In this document: positions 22,008 to 22,068 of the stretch, piece after piece
How positions within the stretch are numbered: the stretch's first letter is position 1
Layout of the letters: every line of letters begins with the position of its first letter
The notes under the pieces: model-generated
Database searches by the model: none
What the model was told of the DNA's origin: nothing
The model's input: only the letters and a program-made list of their open reading frames with translations
Position numbers and translations under genes: made by a program
From: DATHBP01 sp035296085
GTDB lineage: Bacteria; Actinomycetota; Actinomycetes; Propionibacteriales; Nocardioidaceae
Length of the DNA: 22,068 bases
NCBI GenBank assembly: GCA_035296085.1
Contig: DATHBP010000023.1
Coordinates: 1 to 22,068 of the forward strand
Direction of reading: 5' to 3'

Positions 22008-22068
22008 CGTGTGAGCAAGGCTGCGCCAGGTCTGGGCAAATCTGCTGGCCGGCGCGGCTCGCGAGACC

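Noticed and set aside
1..22068. Mobile elements, CRISPR arrays, tRNA and rRNA genes
   Set aside because: No transposase or integrase motifs, regularly spaced repeats, cloverleaf-like sequences or rRNA-like blocks were seen by eye. A dedicated scan could still find a degenerate element.

Overview
This is a gene-dense, high-GC window from an Actinomycetota (actinobacterial) chromosome. The support is strong G/C third-position codon bias, frequent GTG starts, many 1-4 nt gene overlaps, several starts that look leaderless, and actinobacterial-type families (PE-POL LigD-like protein, DUF6518, SelO ending in CGT, GH15 next to an SDR glucose dehydrogenase). I cannot place the genus. I see no rRNA, tRNA, CRISPR array, insertion sequence or phage gene. 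No gap between genes exceeds 300 bases.

Layout. (1) 1-946 holds the 3' part of an acetamidase/formamidase gene (+), convergent with a gamma-butyrobetaine-dioxygenase-like gene (2212-998, -). (2) 6370-2292 (-) is a tight operon: S41 peptidase, DUF6518 membrane protein, DUF2071 protein, and a DNA-repair protein with LigD phosphoesterase and polymerase domains but no ligase. Its junctions are GTGA, 13 nt and ATGA. (3) 6449-7499 (+) encodes a peptidoglycan-binding-like protein and a dimeric-barrel protein with a C-terminal membrane anchor. (4) 8805-7576 (-) is an FAD amine-oxidase-like enzyme, divergent from the pseudokinase AMPylase SelO (8906-10369, +). (5) 12588-10403 (-) is a TetR-ABC ATPase-ABC permease operon. 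A 22-nt palindrome lies in its divergent promoter region with an SRPBCC gene (12779-13279, +).

(6) 13321-17110 (+) holds a second TetR gene, then a GH15 glucoamylase/trehalase, an SDR glucose-dehydrogenase-like enzyme and a small membrane-associated protein. The 51 bp between the TetR gene and GH15 contain a TTGACG-16-TACAGT promoter whose spacer and -10 box are covered by a 7+7 bp palindrome. A possible 7-codon leaderless ORF is stop/start coupled to GH15. The simplest reading is a TetR-controlled module that releases glucose and oxidises it. (7) 17143-22007 holds a GT2 glycosyltransferase (-), a GT-C-like polytopic protein (+), a membrane-anchored molybdopterin oxidoreductase with a b-type cytochrome domain (+), a small four-helix membrane protein (+), and a SAM methyltransferase (-) whose frame stays open to the window edge. 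This set looks like one envelope-associated system of unknown product and is the best candidate for an undescribed pathway.

All functional statements are from reading domains and motifs by eye. No database search was run.
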